Position numbers and translations under genes: made by a program. Shown here piece after piece: positions 26,022 through 35,195 of a DNA stretch of 64,000 nucleotides (position 1 is its first letter; every line of letters starts with the position of its first letter). The DNA is taken from the NCBI RefSeq assembly GCF_018889955.1, contig NZ_CP076545.1, forward strand, positions 372,001 to 436,000, read 5' to 3'. A model generated the notes under the pieces. That model had not been told where the DNA came from and made no database searches. It saw only the letters and a program-made list of their open reading frames with translations. This DNA comes from Collinsella sp. zg1085. GTDB lineage: Bacteria > Actinomycetota > Coriobacteriia > Coriobacteriales > Coriobacteriaceae.

Positions 26022-26783
26022 GTGATTAGTATCCAACATCTTTCAAAGCGCTACGAGCATGCCGCCAAGGCAGCTTCGTCCTCGGTTGCTGCGCTCAGCG
26101 ATATTAACCTTACTATTGGTGATGGTGAGCGTTTTGGCATCATCGGAATGAGCGGCGCAGGCAAGTCTACGCTCGTGCGTACCATCAATTTGCTTGAGCG
26201 TCCTAGCTCGGGCACCATTGAATTTGATGGGCAAGATGTAACTCATCTGAGAGGGTCAGCGCTGCGTGCGTATCGTCGCCGCGTGGCTATGATTTTTCAG
26301 AACTTTGGTTTACTAGCACAAAAGACTGCTGTCGAAAACGTATGCTTCCCCTTTCTCGCAGCAAATGGAACAGTGACCGATGAAAACCGTCATCGTGCGC
26401 TTGAGTTGCTTGACCGTGTAGGTCTTGCTGATAAGGCATCGTCGTATCCTAGCCAGCTTTCTGGTGGTCAGCAGCAGCGAGTAGCTATTGCTCGCGCGCT
26501 TGCCTGCAAGCCCGAGGTTATTCTTTGTGATGAGGCTACCTCAGCACTTGACCCTAAGAGCACCAATACAATTCTCAAATTGCTGCGCGACATCAACGAA
26601 GAGACTGGTGTAACGCTGGTTGCTATTACGCATGCGATGGATGTTGTTCAAAAGATTTGCACTCAGGTAGCCGTTCTTGAAGCTGGTCACGTTGTTGAGC
26701 AGGGGTCGGTTGAGCAGGTGTTTGCTCAACCGCAGGCTGAGGCAACACGCGTCTTGCTTGGAAAGGTGGACTGGGATGCCTGA
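26022..26783 (+). CDS. metN: Methionine ABC transporter ATP-binding protein
   Basis: A 253-aa ABC ATPase that powers methionine uptake with MetI and MetQ. Walker A GMSGAGKST (42-50), Q-loop around residue 93, signature LSGGQ (146-150) and Walker B with Glu171 are intact. At 253 aa it is about 90 residues shorter than typical MetN (about 340 aa): the C-terminal NIL/ACT-like domain, which gives feedback inhibition by methionine, is absent, and the stop overlaps the start of metI, so this is the native end. Control may therefore rest on the leader attenuator. GGAG precedes the GTG start. Confidence 0.92.
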   Translation: MISIQHLSKRYEHAAKAASSSVAALSDINLTIGDGERFGIIGMSGAGKSTLVRTINLLERPSSGTIEFDGQDVTHLRGSALRAYRRRVAMIFQNFGLLAQKTAVENVCFPFLAANGTVTDENRHRALELLDRVGLADKASSYPSQLSGGQQQRVAIARALACKPEVILCDEATSALDPKSTNTILKLLRDINEETGVTLVAITHAMDVVQKICTQVAVLEAGHVVEQGSVEQVFAQPQAEATRVLLGKVDWDA

Positions 26784-27447
26784 TTTTGCTGCGCTTATCG
26801 ACGAATTTGGCACCTTGCTGTTACAGGGTACGCTTGATACCTTAATCATGGTCTTTGTTTCAACTGCTATTGCTTATTTGTTGGGCATTGTCATTGGGGT
26901 AGTGCTGCACTTGAGTGCACCTGGTGGGCTTAGTCCGCAGCCTGTGATTTATGCTGTGCTTGGCTGGTTGGTAAACATCGGACGCTCTCTGCCTTTTATC
27001 ATCCTCATGGTGGCATTGATTCCTACAACCTCACTGTTGGTGGGCACCTCAACTGGAATTGTGGGTGTTATTCCTCCACTTGTGGTATCAACAGCACCGT
27101 TTGTAGGACGCATGGTTGAGCAGTCTCTTGCTGAGGTGTCGCACGATGTGGTAGAGGCTGCTGAGGCCTGTGGCGCGTCAATTCCGCGCATCGTGTTCTC
27201 GGCACTCTTGCCCGAGGCTTTGCCCTCCATTGTTCGCGGTGTAGCAGTTACGCTCATTGCGGTGCTTGGATATACCGCGATTGCAGGTGCGCTTGGTGCC
27301 GGTGGTTTGGGCGATATTGCTATTCGTTATGGGTATTATCGCTATCAAAACGATGTCATGATTATCACAATTGTGCTGCTTGTCGTACTCGTTCAGCTCA
27401 TTCAGAGCATTTGTAATCTGGTCGCTCGAAAGGTTGACCATCGCTAA
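26776..27447 (+). CDS. metI: Methionine ABC transporter permease
   Basis: A 223-aa inner-membrane permease with about five membrane segments. The EAA-type coupling loop VEAAEACGASIPRIVFSALL near the middle contacts MetN. The ATG at 26776 overlaps the last 8 bases of metN, giving coupled translation; a longer in-frame extension upstream inside metN is ignored. Together with the MetQ gene downstream it forms a complete D/L-methionine importer. Confidence 0.94.
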   Translation: MPDFAALIDEFGTLLLQGTLDTLIMVFVSTAIAYLLGIVIGVVLHLSAPGGLSPQPVIYAVLGWLVNIGRSLPFIILMVALIPTTSLLVGTSTGIVGVIPPLVVSTAPFVGRMVEQSLAEVSHDVVEAAEACGASIPRIVFSALLPEALPSIVRGVAVTLIAVLGYTAIAGALGAGGLGDIAIRYGYYRYQNDVMIITIVLLVVLVQLIQSICNLVARKVDHR

Positions 27448-27507
27448 AACGCATATCTTCGGCGACTCAAAGATATGCATGTTGAACTGTATTGAAAGGA
27501 TTTTCTT

Positions 27508-28383
27508 ATGTCTCAGATTCACACTTCTGTTTCTCGTCGTGGTTTTGTTAAGGCTGCCTTTGCTGGCCTTGGCGTGCTTGCTGCTGGTGGTCTTGCTGCA
27601 TGCAGCAATGGTGGTGCTGCAAAAACTGCTGCCGGCTCAGCTGCTTCAGAGTCCACTAAATTGACCGTCGCTGCAAGCCCATCTCCGCATGCTGAGATTC
27701 TTACCAAGTTTGCTGCTGATAAGCTTAAAGCCGAAGGTATTGAGCTGGTGGTGAAAGAGTACACCGACTACATCCAGCCCAACAAAGATACAACGTCGGG
27801 CGCGGTAGATGCTAACTACTTCCAGCACGTTAACTATCTCAATAACTACAACAAAGAGAATAAAACCGACCTGGTAAGCGCTGGCATTATTCACTATGAG
27901 CCCATGGCCATCTATGCAGGCAAATCAAAGGATTTGAAGGCAATTGCTGATGGAGCTGTGTTTGCAGTTCCTAACGACCCCACCAACGAAGGCCGTGCGC
28001 TGTTACTATTGCAAGACCAAGGACTTATTAAGCTGAAAGACGCAAAGAATCTTGAGGCTACTCCTAACGATATTGCAGAGAACCCGCACAACATTAGCTT
28101 CCAAGAGGTTGAAGCAGCTGCTGTTCCGCGTACGCTGGAGTCGGTTGATTTTGCTGTTATCAATGGTAACTATGCTATTGAGGCAGGTTATCACGTCAAG
28201 GACGCGCTTGCTCATGAGGCAGCCGGTTCTACCGCTGTTGAGCAGTATGGCAATATTATCTGCACCGCTGCCGATAAGAAGGACGACAAGGCGGTTCGTG
28301 CGCTTGTAAAGGTTTTGCAATCCGACGACTTTAAGGCCTATCTGAAAGAGAATTTTGGCGAGGACGTATTGCCTGGCTTTTAA
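27508..28383 (+). CDS. metQ: Methionine-binding lipoprotein
   Basis: A 291-aa substrate-binding lipoprotein (NlpA/MetQ family) anchored outside the membrane. The signal carries both a twin-arginine motif (SRRGFVKA) and a lipobox LAAC, so it is probably exported folded through Tat and then lipidated by Lgt. The mature part holds family phrases such as DYIQPNKDT, NYFQHVNYLNNYN and GAVFAVPNDPTNEGRAL. AAAGGA lies upstream of the ATG. A terminator follows at 28448. Confidence 0.95.
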   Translation: MSQIHTSVSRRGFVKAAFAGLGVLAAGGLAACSNGGAAKTAAGSAASESTKLTVAASPSPHAEILTKFAADKLKAEGIELVVKEYTDYIQPNKDTTSGAVDANYFQHVNYLNNYNKENKTDLVSAGIIHYEPMAIYAGKSKDLKAIADGAVFAVPNDPTNEGRALLLLQDQGLIKLKDAKNLEATPNDIAENPHNISFQEVEAAAVPRTLESVDFAVINGNYAIEAGYHVKDALAHEAAGSTAVEQYGNIICTAADKKDDKAVRALVKVLQSDDFKAYLKENFGEDVLPGF

Positions 28384-28447
28384 GGAATAATCCCTCGGCA
28401 CCAAACTGTGTGTTTCTAGTAAACGTAGGCAGAAACGTAGGCAGATT

Positions 28448-28486
28448 AGCCCTCCCTCGCTTGTCGCGTAGGAGGGCTTTATATTT
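28448..28486 (+). terminator. Terminator of the metNIQ operon
   Basis: An 8-bp GC-rich stem, AGCCCTCC with GGAGGGCT (28448-28455 with 28471-28478), followed by TTTATATTT. Confidence 0.85.
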
Positions 28487-28511
28487 GACGCACTGTCTAA
28501 TTAATTTTGCT

Positions 28512-28979
28512 TTAGATAGTAAGCTTAAGAGCGATGAAGAAACCAAATAATATGGCAATCAGGCTATCAACAATTGATATAAGGGTAATAGGTGTGAATA
28601 GTTGAGGTGTATAGGGCAATATGGCCTCAGGAAGAAATAGTTGAGCGCCAAAATAAAGGATATAAAGCAAAAAGAGAATTTTAGAAAGAGTAGTGGTTGT
28701 CGTGCTCATTGGTGCTGGGGCGTGCATCAAGCTCGAACCTTTTGCTTTGTGTATAGCAAGTCGTATCAGTAGGAAGAAAAAGGATGAGATTGCGGTATAA
28801 AAGACAGGGAGGCTGATAAAGAGAACCGTTTTTCCGATTATTGAAATATCAGCCCAGTTTCCCGAGATATAAGCATTGATGTCGTAACCGACTACTGGAA
28901 CGTTGATGAAATAAAAGAAAAGTGACAGGTGAAGAGCAATACATACTAGAGAAATAAGAGCGTAATGTTTTTTCCTCAT
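28512..28979 (-). CDS. Four-segment membrane protein of unknown function
   Basis: A 155-aa hydrophobic protein with about four membrane segments (residues about 8-28, 45-75, 100-118 and 130-152) and a short Thr-rich loop (PMSTTTTTLSK). AAAGGAG precedes the ATG by 8 bases. No family is recognised. It is AT-richer than its neighbours, lies convergent to metQ and has no obvious partner, so horizontal origin or fast evolution is possible. Confidence 0.65.
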   Translation of the reverse strand: MRKKHYALISLVCIALHLSLFFYFINVPVVGYDINAYISGNWADISIIGKTVLFISLPVFYTAISSFFFLLIRLAIHKAKGSSLMHAPAPMSTTTTTLSKILFLLYILYFGAQLFLPEAILPYTPQLFTPITLISIVDSLIAILFGFFIALKLTI

Positions 28980-29165
28980 AGAGCACTCTCCTTTATTGAC
29001 TAAGCCCGTGACATCATATACACGCTAGTAAAGTCAATATACCATACGTTGATATATTTTATAACACCTGCGTTATAGTCTTAAGGCTATGCGAGAGATT
29101 TTGTATTGCAGCGGTGTACTCAGCCTGTATTTTGTGAGTGACGCGCACTACTTATTTTATGACGC

Positions 29166-29198
29166 AAAAGAAAAGGGACGTCGGTTTTCCGACGTCCC
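29166..29198 (-). terminator. Terminator of the M6 protease gene
   Basis: A perfect 10-bp stem, GGGACGTCGG with CCGACGTCCC (29175-29184 with 29189-29198), a 4-base loop, and TTTTCTTTT on the minus strand. Confidence 0.9.
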
Positions 29199-29288
29199 AA
29201 TATGCATGCGCGATATGTACGCAATCAAGCACGGTGCCCAAAAGCAGCAGTGCGTGTAAGCACGTGCGCAGCGTTGGCTAGCGACGCA

Positions 29289-32200
29289 CTAGCGACGCTT
29301 GCGCTGAGTGAGAGAACGGGCAGCAAGCACAGTAGAGCCAAGAGCAGCACTTATGAGTGAAACAGCCACGGCAACATCTCCTGTCCTCGGCAGGTCTTTA
29401 TGGGTACCTGCTTTTTTACCGGGACGCTTATCCTTGCGCGGTTGAGGGTTGTGCTCAGCTTTGCTTGATGGCTCTTTCTGAGGAGTTACCGGTACTTCTG
29501 ATTTTGGAGTATTCACCCCTGAACCAGAATTTGGCTCAACTCCTTCAGTGCTTGAACCAGAGCCGCCGGAACCCATAGGTGAGCTGGAGCCCATTGACCC
29601 AGTGCCTGAGCCAGAACCGGTTGATTCTACACCCGAGCTAGAACCACTAGTTCCTGTATTCGACCCAGAGCCGGTTGTTCCTGCATTAGAGCCTGGACCA
29701 GTAGCCCCCGCATTCGACCCAGAGCCTGTTGAACCTGCATTAGACCCAGAACCTGTTTCTTCTGTATTTGTGGTGTCTGGCTGAGGTCTTGCGGCAACAC
29801 GAACAGTAGAACGAAGAGCCTCAACCTCAGTGCCGTCATGCGCAACACGAATCGTATAGGTGAGCTCACTTGCTGTAGTGTTTTCAGGCACCGTAAACTC
29901 AGCAACATAGGAGCTTGAAGCAGCATCATTTGCAGCGCGTGCAGCGCGCAAGGCAGGGCGTCCAGCAGCAGTGCTTTCAGAAGCACTCAAGCTTGCGCGT
30001 GCCCAAGCGTCTGTCACGGCTTCCCCGTTGAGATAGGCTTGCGCTGTTAATTGACGTGCGTCAACATTGCTTGCGCTCACCACTACGCGCACCTTACCAG
30101 CGGTGTAGGGGAGGCTTAAGCTCTTGTTTTCTGCAGGGGTTGAACTTGTACCCTCAAAAAGGTCCGCACGAACAAAGACCGGAACGCCTGCAACATTAAC
30201 TGGGGTTGTAAGTTTTGAAACTTCGGTATCGTTGAGCTTAAAGCGCACGGTATAGGCAAGCGCATCAGTGCCCGTATTGGCTGGAACCGTGAGAGTTCCT
30301 GTGTAGTTTCCATCAGAGCCACGTGTGAGTGCGGCATGTGCCCAAGTGTCGGTAACTTGCTCGTCACCCTTATAAACCTGTGCTGTTACCGTCTCGTTGC
30401 TCACGCCAGTACCACGAGAACCAACACTGAGATTGATAGCACCGCCGGCTGATGGAAGCGCCACGGTTTCACCAGCATCATATTCGGTTTCTTGTGCGCT
30501 TAACACTGCGTCAGTAAGCTCAGCGGGGAAGTCAACCTTGAAGGTCATTGACTTATCGCCTTCATCTGTTGTGCTTAAGCGAATACCCGTGTCGGTGCGC
30601 TCAGCTGGGGTGTCTTTTCCGTTATAGGCCATAACTGGCAAAAGCGCATTATTAAGGGTTTGGTTGGTTGAGGCATTCATAAAGGGCAAACGCAGCAAGG
30701 GGCGACCATCATCAATGCTTGGTACCTCGTAGTAGGCCTCCATAATGCCCTGGCGATGGTCTTTAGCATTAACCGTGTTCAAAGGAAGCGCAAAGCGCGT
30801 CGCAATATCATTATCTACATGCCATGCAACAATGCCGCCCGTAGGATTGCTAAAGCTATAGGTGTTAACCCACTGACCATTGGCTCCCATACGTCCTGCG
30901 GTGCCTTGGCCATAGTAGAACCACATGCCTTCGTCAAACGATTCATACTGACGGTTTTCTACCATATAGTATTCATGCTCGTTGAGGTTAATCTTATAGG
31001 CCTTATAACCAGCGGTGCTCATTTGCGATGTCGCGGTAAAGATGCCATCGTCAGTAATCTCTTCAGGATCAATGTAGCCAAGCCAGTAGCGACAATAGGG
31101 GTCAAAGAAGGTAGGACGATACTCGCCGTTTTTAGTGAGGCCCCATGAGCCACCATCCATAATAGAGAGCGCACCTGTGGTGTAATCTGCGTAAGCGCCT
31201 TCACCAGCATTATTCGAACGCGCATCATATAGGTCAGGAAGGCCAAGGAAGTGCCCTAGCTCGTGACCAATGCCGCCAATGCCACTTTGATATTCACGTC
31301 CATTAGACTGCGCTTCGGTCTCACTCATGATGACATAGCGGTCGAGCCCAACCTTAGTGCCTGCAGGAGTCATAACCTGGTGGGGGGTATTCGAGTGCAT
31401 GGCCTCTTTAAGCGTCCACTGATGCGACCACATGCCATGGTGACCTTGTGGGACAATGCCCGTGGCTGCTTCGTAGCCGGCAAAAATAATGCCTAAGCCC
31501 AGCTCACGGTCAGAAACAAAGCCGTCACCATTTTTGTCATATTGGCTAAAGTCTAAATCTTCGGCAACTTTGTTTAGGATATTGCGCAGGTTATCAACAT
31601 ATGGGGCGCCATTATCCTCGGTTACATAATTTGAATTGAGCTTGATGTGATAAATACCATCGTTAACTTTATCGGCGGTATTGGTGTTCCCACGAACATT
31701 GAGCGCACTATCTTCTTTTGCGGGCTTCCAAGTGAATTTGCCGTTTGACGACTGCTTATAGAGGGCGCTGACGCTGTACTCTTGCCCAAAGATAATGTTG
31801 TGCCAGTCATAGTCATTACGGTAGGGCTCGTCGTCATACCCAACCACAATTACTAATAAAGGAAGCGTTGTTTCGGTGGTATCACCAGCAGGTGAGCTAT
31901 CCATATCACGAAACACGCTACCTGATTGCGACTTTCTAAGCGCGTCAAGGCTAAGCGGTGCCGGGATAGAGTGGAGCATGTCTTTGCTGTAGGTCTTTCC
32001 AGCAAGAGCATAGAGACCCTCACGCATTGCGGTGCTTGATAAATCATCGCTGGTAAGCACATGAGCATCTTTTTTGCTATCGGCACGTGAGCCAAACTGA
32101 ACTTTACCGTCCTTAATAATGACCTGCCGCCATGTGCTATCTTGCTCATCTTTCAGAACAACTGCACCATCATTATTAAGAGAATAGTGAAACTTTTCGT

Positions 32201-32393
32201 CACCGTGCATGTGCATGGTGAAGCGTGCTCCATCGGGTTGCGTTATGGCAACCGGCTCAGGATTAGCTGGTTTTGCAAGCGCTGGCGTGAGAGCGCCAAA
32301 TAGGCTTGCACCAACAAGCGCTGCACTACATGCCGCATGGATACCCCATCGTTTGAATAGGTTAGTATGCCATGCATCAAAGGATTGCTTCAT
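29289..32393 (-). CDS. LPXTG-anchored M6-family metalloprotease
   Basis: A 1034-aa secreted protease fixed to the cell wall. A signal peptide ends near ALTPALA; the catalytic M6 (immune inhibitor A-like) domain carries HELGHFLGLPDLYD near residues 375-388, with the two zinc His and catalytic Glu. Two Ig-like repeat domains follow (each with phrases like TAQVYKGDEQVTDTWA and TAQAYLNGEAVTDAWA), then a Gly/Ser-rich linker of GSGSNAG-type repeats and a sortase signal LPRTGD, a membrane segment and RKRR. Family members cut host or environmental proteins. The linker repeats may vary in number. It ends in a strong terminator and stands alone, opposite the ribosomal block. Confidence 0.93.
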   Translation of the reverse strand: MKQSFDAWHTNLFKRWGIHAACSAALVGASLFGALTPALAKPANPEPVAITQPDGARFTMHMHGDEKFHYSLNNDGAVVLKDEQDSTWRQVIIKDGKVQFGSRADSKKDAHVLTSDDLSSTAMREGLYALAGKTYSKDMLHSIPAPLSLDALRKSQSGSVFRDMDSSPAGDTTETTLPLLVIVVGYDDEPYRNDYDWHNIIFGQEYSVSALYKQSSNGKFTWKPAKEDSALNVRGNTNTADKVNDGIYHIKLNSNYVTEDNGAPYVDNLRNILNKVAEDLDFSQYDKNGDGFVSDRELGLGIIFAGYEAATGIVPQGHHGMWSHQWTLKEAMHSNTPHQVMTPAGTKVGLDRYVIMSETEAQSNGREYQSGIGGIGHELGHFLGLPDLYDARSNNAGEGAYADYTTGALSIMDGGSWGLTKNGEYRPTFFDPYCRYWLGYIDPEEITDDGIFTATSQMSTAGYKAYKINLNEHEYYMVENRQYESFDEGMWFYYGQGTAGRMGANGQWVNTYSFSNPTGGIVAWHVDNDIATRFALPLNTVNAKDHRQGIMEAYYEVPSIDDGRPLLRLPFMNASTNQTLNNALLPVMAYNGKDTPAERTDTGIRLSTTDEGDKSMTFKVDFPAELTDAVLSAQETEYDAGETVALPSAGGAINLSVGSRGTGVSNETVTAQVYKGDEQVTDTWAHAALTRGSDGNYTGTLTVPANTGTDALAYTVRFKLNDTEVSKLTTPVNVAGVPVFVRADLFEGTSSTPAENKSLSLPYTAGKVRVVVSASNVDARQLTAQAYLNGEAVTDAWARASLSASESTAAGRPALRAARAANDAASSSYVAEFTVPENTTASELTYTIRVAHDGTEVEALRSTVRVAARPQPDTTNTEETGSGSNAGSTGSGSNAGATGPGSNAGTTGSGSNTGTSGSSSGVESTGSGSGTGSMGSSSPMGSGGSGSSTEGVEPNSGSGVNTPKSEVPVTPQKEPSSKAEHNPQPRKDKRPGKKAGTHKDLPRTGDVAVAVSLISAALGSTVLAARSLTQRKRR

Positions 32394-32819
32394 GCTACCC
32401 TACTTCCTACTAGTTTTTTGGGTTTTAAGACCCGTGACCTGCAAATTGTGTCTAGTTTACAACAGGGATAATGCTGCAATGCTGCTCAATGTATAAAAAA
32501 GTTTCAGCTGGTATGCAACACATGTAGTTCATAAGAAAAAAAGAGCAGAATGGCAAGAAAAAGTTTAGTCTCATGCAGTGTCTCATGCGATGCATCGAGT
32601 TGTGGATTTCCGCAGCACGAAGGTTTGAGAAAAGATTCTTCTGGTAATTCAAAGAACAGGCGCGTAATATATCGAAGGTATTGACCGGCTCCTGTCGGCT
32701 TATTGGCATGCCGTTTTGCCATAGACGGTTTGCTGCGGCAGGAGGTGCGAGGACAGCTCGAGCACAAGATGGGTGCTCAAGAGCCACTGCCCCGCGCTTA
32801 AAACCCCAAAGGAGTGTTC
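32394..32819 (+). other. Gene-free region before rplE; break in the spc operon
   Basis: About 425 bases between the protease start and rplE. No ribosomal gene remnant was recognised, although rplX would normally end here. TTGACC (32681-32686) with a poor TGGCAT 17 bases on may be the promoter for the ribosomal genes. A hairpin GAGCAC...GTGCTC lies at about 32759-32780. Confidence 0.45.
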
Positions 32820-33377
32820 ATGGCAGAAGAGAAGTATATTCCGCGTCTTAAGACCAAGTACCGCAACGAGGTCAAGCAGGCTATGCAGGAAAAGTTTGGC
32901 TATAAAAACGTCATGCAGATTCCTGGCCTTGAGAAGATTGTCGTTAACATGGGTGTTGGCGAGGCTGCAACCGATTCTAAGGCAATTGATGGCGCTGTTC
33001 GCGACTTGAGAACCATTACCGGCCAACAGCCAATGGTAACCCGCGCTCGTAAGTCTATTGCATCGTTTCGTCTGCGTGCTGGCATGCCCATTGGCGCTAA
33101 GGTAACGTTGCGTGGCGACCGCATGTGGGAGTTCTTCGACCGTCTCACCTCAATTGCTATTCCTCGTATCCGTGACTTCCGCGGCATCTCTCCCAAGAGC
33201 TTTGATGGGCGCGGTAATTTTTCCATGGGTGTAACCGAGCAGCTCATCTTCCCTGAGGTTGACTTTGACTCCGTTGACCACACCCGTGGTATGGACATCA
33301 CCATTGTTACTACTGCTAACACCGACGAAGAGGCCAAGGCTTTGCTTGACTTCTTTGGTTTCCCATTTAAGAAATAA
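32820..33377 (+). CDS. rplE: 50S ribosomal protein L5
   Basis: L5 (185 aa) sits in the central protuberance of the large subunit and binds 5S rRNA. Family phrases [13 protein letters not shown] and [15 protein letters not shown] are present. The ATG at 32820 follows AAAGGAG; a GTG six bases earlier overlaps the ribosome site and is rejected. It is the first gene of this ribosomal block, which is unusual, because rplX and rplN normally precede it in the spc operon. Confidence 0.96.
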   Translation: MAEEKYIPRLKTKYRNEVKQAMQEKFGYKNVMQIPGLEKIVVNMGVGEAATDSKAIDGAVRDLRTITGQQPMVTRARKSIASFRLRAGMPIGAKVTLRGDRMWEFFDRLTSIAIPRIRDFRGISPKSFDGRGNFSMGVTEQLIFPEVDFDSVDHTRGMDITIVTTANTDEEAKALLDFFGFPFKK

Positions 33378-33388
33378 GTAATTGCATT

Positions 33389-33431
33389 CCCTCAACAAGC
33401 TGTACTGCTTTTGGGTGGTACAGCTTGAGGG
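33389..33431 (+). promoter_or_regulatory. Strong hairpin between rplE and rpsZ
   Basis: AAGCTGTAC with GTACAGCTT (9 bp), extended by CCCTC/GAGGG below a three-base bulge. No T run follows, so it is likely an mRNA structure, perhaps for stability or autoregulation, and not a terminator. Confidence 0.55.
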
Positions 33432-33461
33432 GTGCCTGCTCTCAATGTGAGGAGGAAATAA

Positions 33462-33647
33462 GTGGCTAAGACATCGATGATCGTCAAGTGCTCTCGTGAG
33501 CCGAAGTTCTCGACCCGTAAGTATTCACGCTGCCAGCGTTGTGGTCGCCCGCATTCGGTATATCGCAAGTTCGGCCTGTGCCGTGTTTGCTTCCGCGAGT
33601 TGGCACTTAAGGGCGAGCTTCCCGGCATCAAAAAGGCCAGCTGGTAA
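33462..33647 (+). CDS. rpsZ: 30S ribosomal protein S14, zinc type
   Basis: The short 61-aa S14 with zinc ligands Cys24, Cys27, Cys40 and Cys43. It helps assemble the head of the small subunit. The zinc-free paralogue found in many actinobacteria for zinc-poor growth is not in this window. GTG start after GAGGAGG. A structured 131-base gap separates it from rpsH. Confidence 0.96.
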   Translation: MAKTSMIVKCSREPKFSTRKYSRCQRCGRPHSVYRKFGLCRVCFRELALKGELPGIKKASW

Positions 33648-33700
33648 GTCACTACCAGCGCAATACATAAGTAAGCTGCTTGTGTCATTGCATGGAAGTG

Positions 33701-33750
33701 CGTGCCTGTCTTAGGCTTCTCCGCCATGGGTGGAGAAGGACCGAAGCACG
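33701..33750 (+). promoter_or_regulatory. Stem-loop upstream of rpsH
   Basis: CTTCTCC with GGAGAAG (33716-33722 with 33732-33738) inside an outer CGTGC/GCACG pair. S8 represses spc mRNA in other bacteria by binding a hairpin near this region, so this could be an S8 site; this is inference only. Confidence 0.4.
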
Positions 33751-33778
33751 TGTTCATCAAGAACGAAGGAGAATCCGC

Positions 33779-34177
33779 ATGAATCTCACAGACCCGATCG
33801 CGGACATGCTCACCCGCATCCGCAACGGTAACTCTGCGAACAAGGCCGAGGTCTCGATGCCGAGCAGCAAAAAGCTCGTCGAGATTGCTCGCGTCATCTA
33901 TGAGGAGGGCTACATTGAGAGCTATACGGTAGAAGATACCGCGCCCTCTAAGACCCTTCACATTACGTTGAAGTACGGACCTAAAAAGTCAAAGGTCATC
34001 AATGGTATCAAGCGCATTTCGAAGCCTGGTTTGCGCAAATATGCCGGCGCACGTGACCTGCCGCGCGTTCGCGGTGGCTTGGGTACCGCTATTGTTTCTA
34101 CCAGTCAGGGCGTAATGGCCGACCGCGATGCTCGTCGCAAGGGCATTGGCGGCGAGGTTGTCGCCTTCGTTTGGTAA
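33779..34177 (+). CDS. rpsH: 30S ribosomal protein S8
   Basis: S8 (132 aa) binds the central domain of 16S rRNA and in other bacteria represses spc operon mRNA. The family start MNLTDPIADMLTRIRNGN and the end GIGGEVVAFVW are clear. The ATG at 33779 follows GAAGGAGAAT; a longer in-frame reading back to 33680 is rejected because S8 begins here in all relatives known to me. Confidence 0.97.
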   Translation: MNLTDPIADMLTRIRNGNSANKAEVSMPSSKKLVEIARVIYEEGYIESYTVEDTAPSKTLHITLKYGPKKSKVINGIKRISKPGLRKYAGARDLPRVRGGLGTAIVSTSQGVMADRDARRKGIGGEVVAFVW

Positions 34178-34210
34178 TTCGAGTCGGCGCGTAGAAGGAA
34201 GGAGATCACC

Positions 34211-34747
34211 GTGTCTCGTATCGGTAAGAAGCCTGTCCAGATTCCCGCCGGAGTCGATGTGACAGTTGATGGCAATAAGGTCATCGTCAAGGGGCCAAAG
34301 GGTACTCTTGAGCAGGATATTTATGAGAAACTCACCATTTCTATTGAGGGCAATGAGCTTACCGTTGCTCGTCCCGATGATGAGCGTGAGTCCCGTGCTC
34401 GTCATGGTTTAACCCGTGCCCTTATCTACAACATGGTAGTAGGTGTATCAGAGGGTTATACCAAGGGTTTAGAGCTTGCTGGTGTTGGTTACCGTGTTCA
34501 GCTCAAAGGTACAAACCTCGAGCTTTCTTTGGGCTATTCGCATCCAGTAGTTATGGAGCAGCCTGAGGGCATTACCTTTGAGGTGCCTGATAACACCCAC
34601 ATCAATGTTAAGGGTATTAACAAGCAGCAGGTTGGTCAGATTGCCGCCGAGATTCGTGGCAAGCGTCCGCCTGAGCCGTACAAGGGCAAAGGTATTCACT
34701 ACGTTGGCGAGCATATCCGTCGTAAGCTGGGTAAGGCTGCTAAGTAG
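34211..34747 (+). CDS. rplF: 50S ribosomal protein L6
   Basis: L6 (178 aa) lies near the factor-binding region of the large subunit. The start [17 protein letters not shown] and the C-terminal [16 protein letters not shown] are diagnostic. GTG start after GGAAGGAG, 33 bases after rpsH, in the expected spc order. Confidence 0.97.
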   Translation: MSRIGKKPVQIPAGVDVTVDGNKVIVKGPKGTLEQDIYEKLTISIEGNELTVARPDDERESRARHGLTRALIYNMVVGVSEGYTKGLELAGVGYRVQLKGTNLELSLGYSHPVVMEQPEGITFEVPDNTHINVKGINKQQVGQIAAEIRGKRPPEPYKGKGIHYVGEHIRRKLGKAAK

Positions 34748-34819
34748 TACACACTACTGAGATCTAACGTAAGACCGATACCCCGTTAGGTGTCGGCAGA
34801 ACTCACTAAGGAGTTAAGA

Positions 34820-35182
34820 ATGAACAAGCAAAAGGCGAAGCAGGCAGGTCTTAAGCACCGCCAGCGTCGCGTTCGCAGCAAGATCTTTGGTACGGCTGAG
34901 CGTCCGCGTCTGCGTGTTGTGCGCTCAAATGCCAACATCTATGCCATGATTGTTGACGACACTACGCATCGCACTCTTGTATCAGCATCAACACTTGAGG
35001 CTGAGCTTAAGGGCGAGAAGACAGGCAATAAAGAGGCTGCTCACAAGGTAGGCGAGCTTGTTGGTAAGCGCGCCGTTGAGGCAGGCATCAAGGCTGTCAA
35101 ATTTGATCGTGGTGGCCGTATTTATCACGGTCGTGTGCAGGCTCTCGCTGAGGGTGCCCGCGCCGCCGGTCTCGAGTTCTAG
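34820..35182 (+). CDS. rplR: 50S ribosomal protein L18
   Basis: L18 (120 aa) binds 5S rRNA together with L5. Family features are [18 protein letters not shown] near the middle and [20 protein letters not shown] near the end. The ATG at 34820 follows AAGGAG; an in-frame reading to 34790 adds residues unlike any L18. Confidence 0.97.
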   Translation: MNKQKAKQAGLKHRQRRVRSKIFGTAERPRLRVVRSNANIYAMIVDDTTHRTLVSASTLEAELKGEKTGNKEAAHKVGELVGKRAVEAGIKAVKFDRGGRIYHGRVQALAEGARAAGLEF

Positions 35183-35195
35183 GAGGTAATGACTA

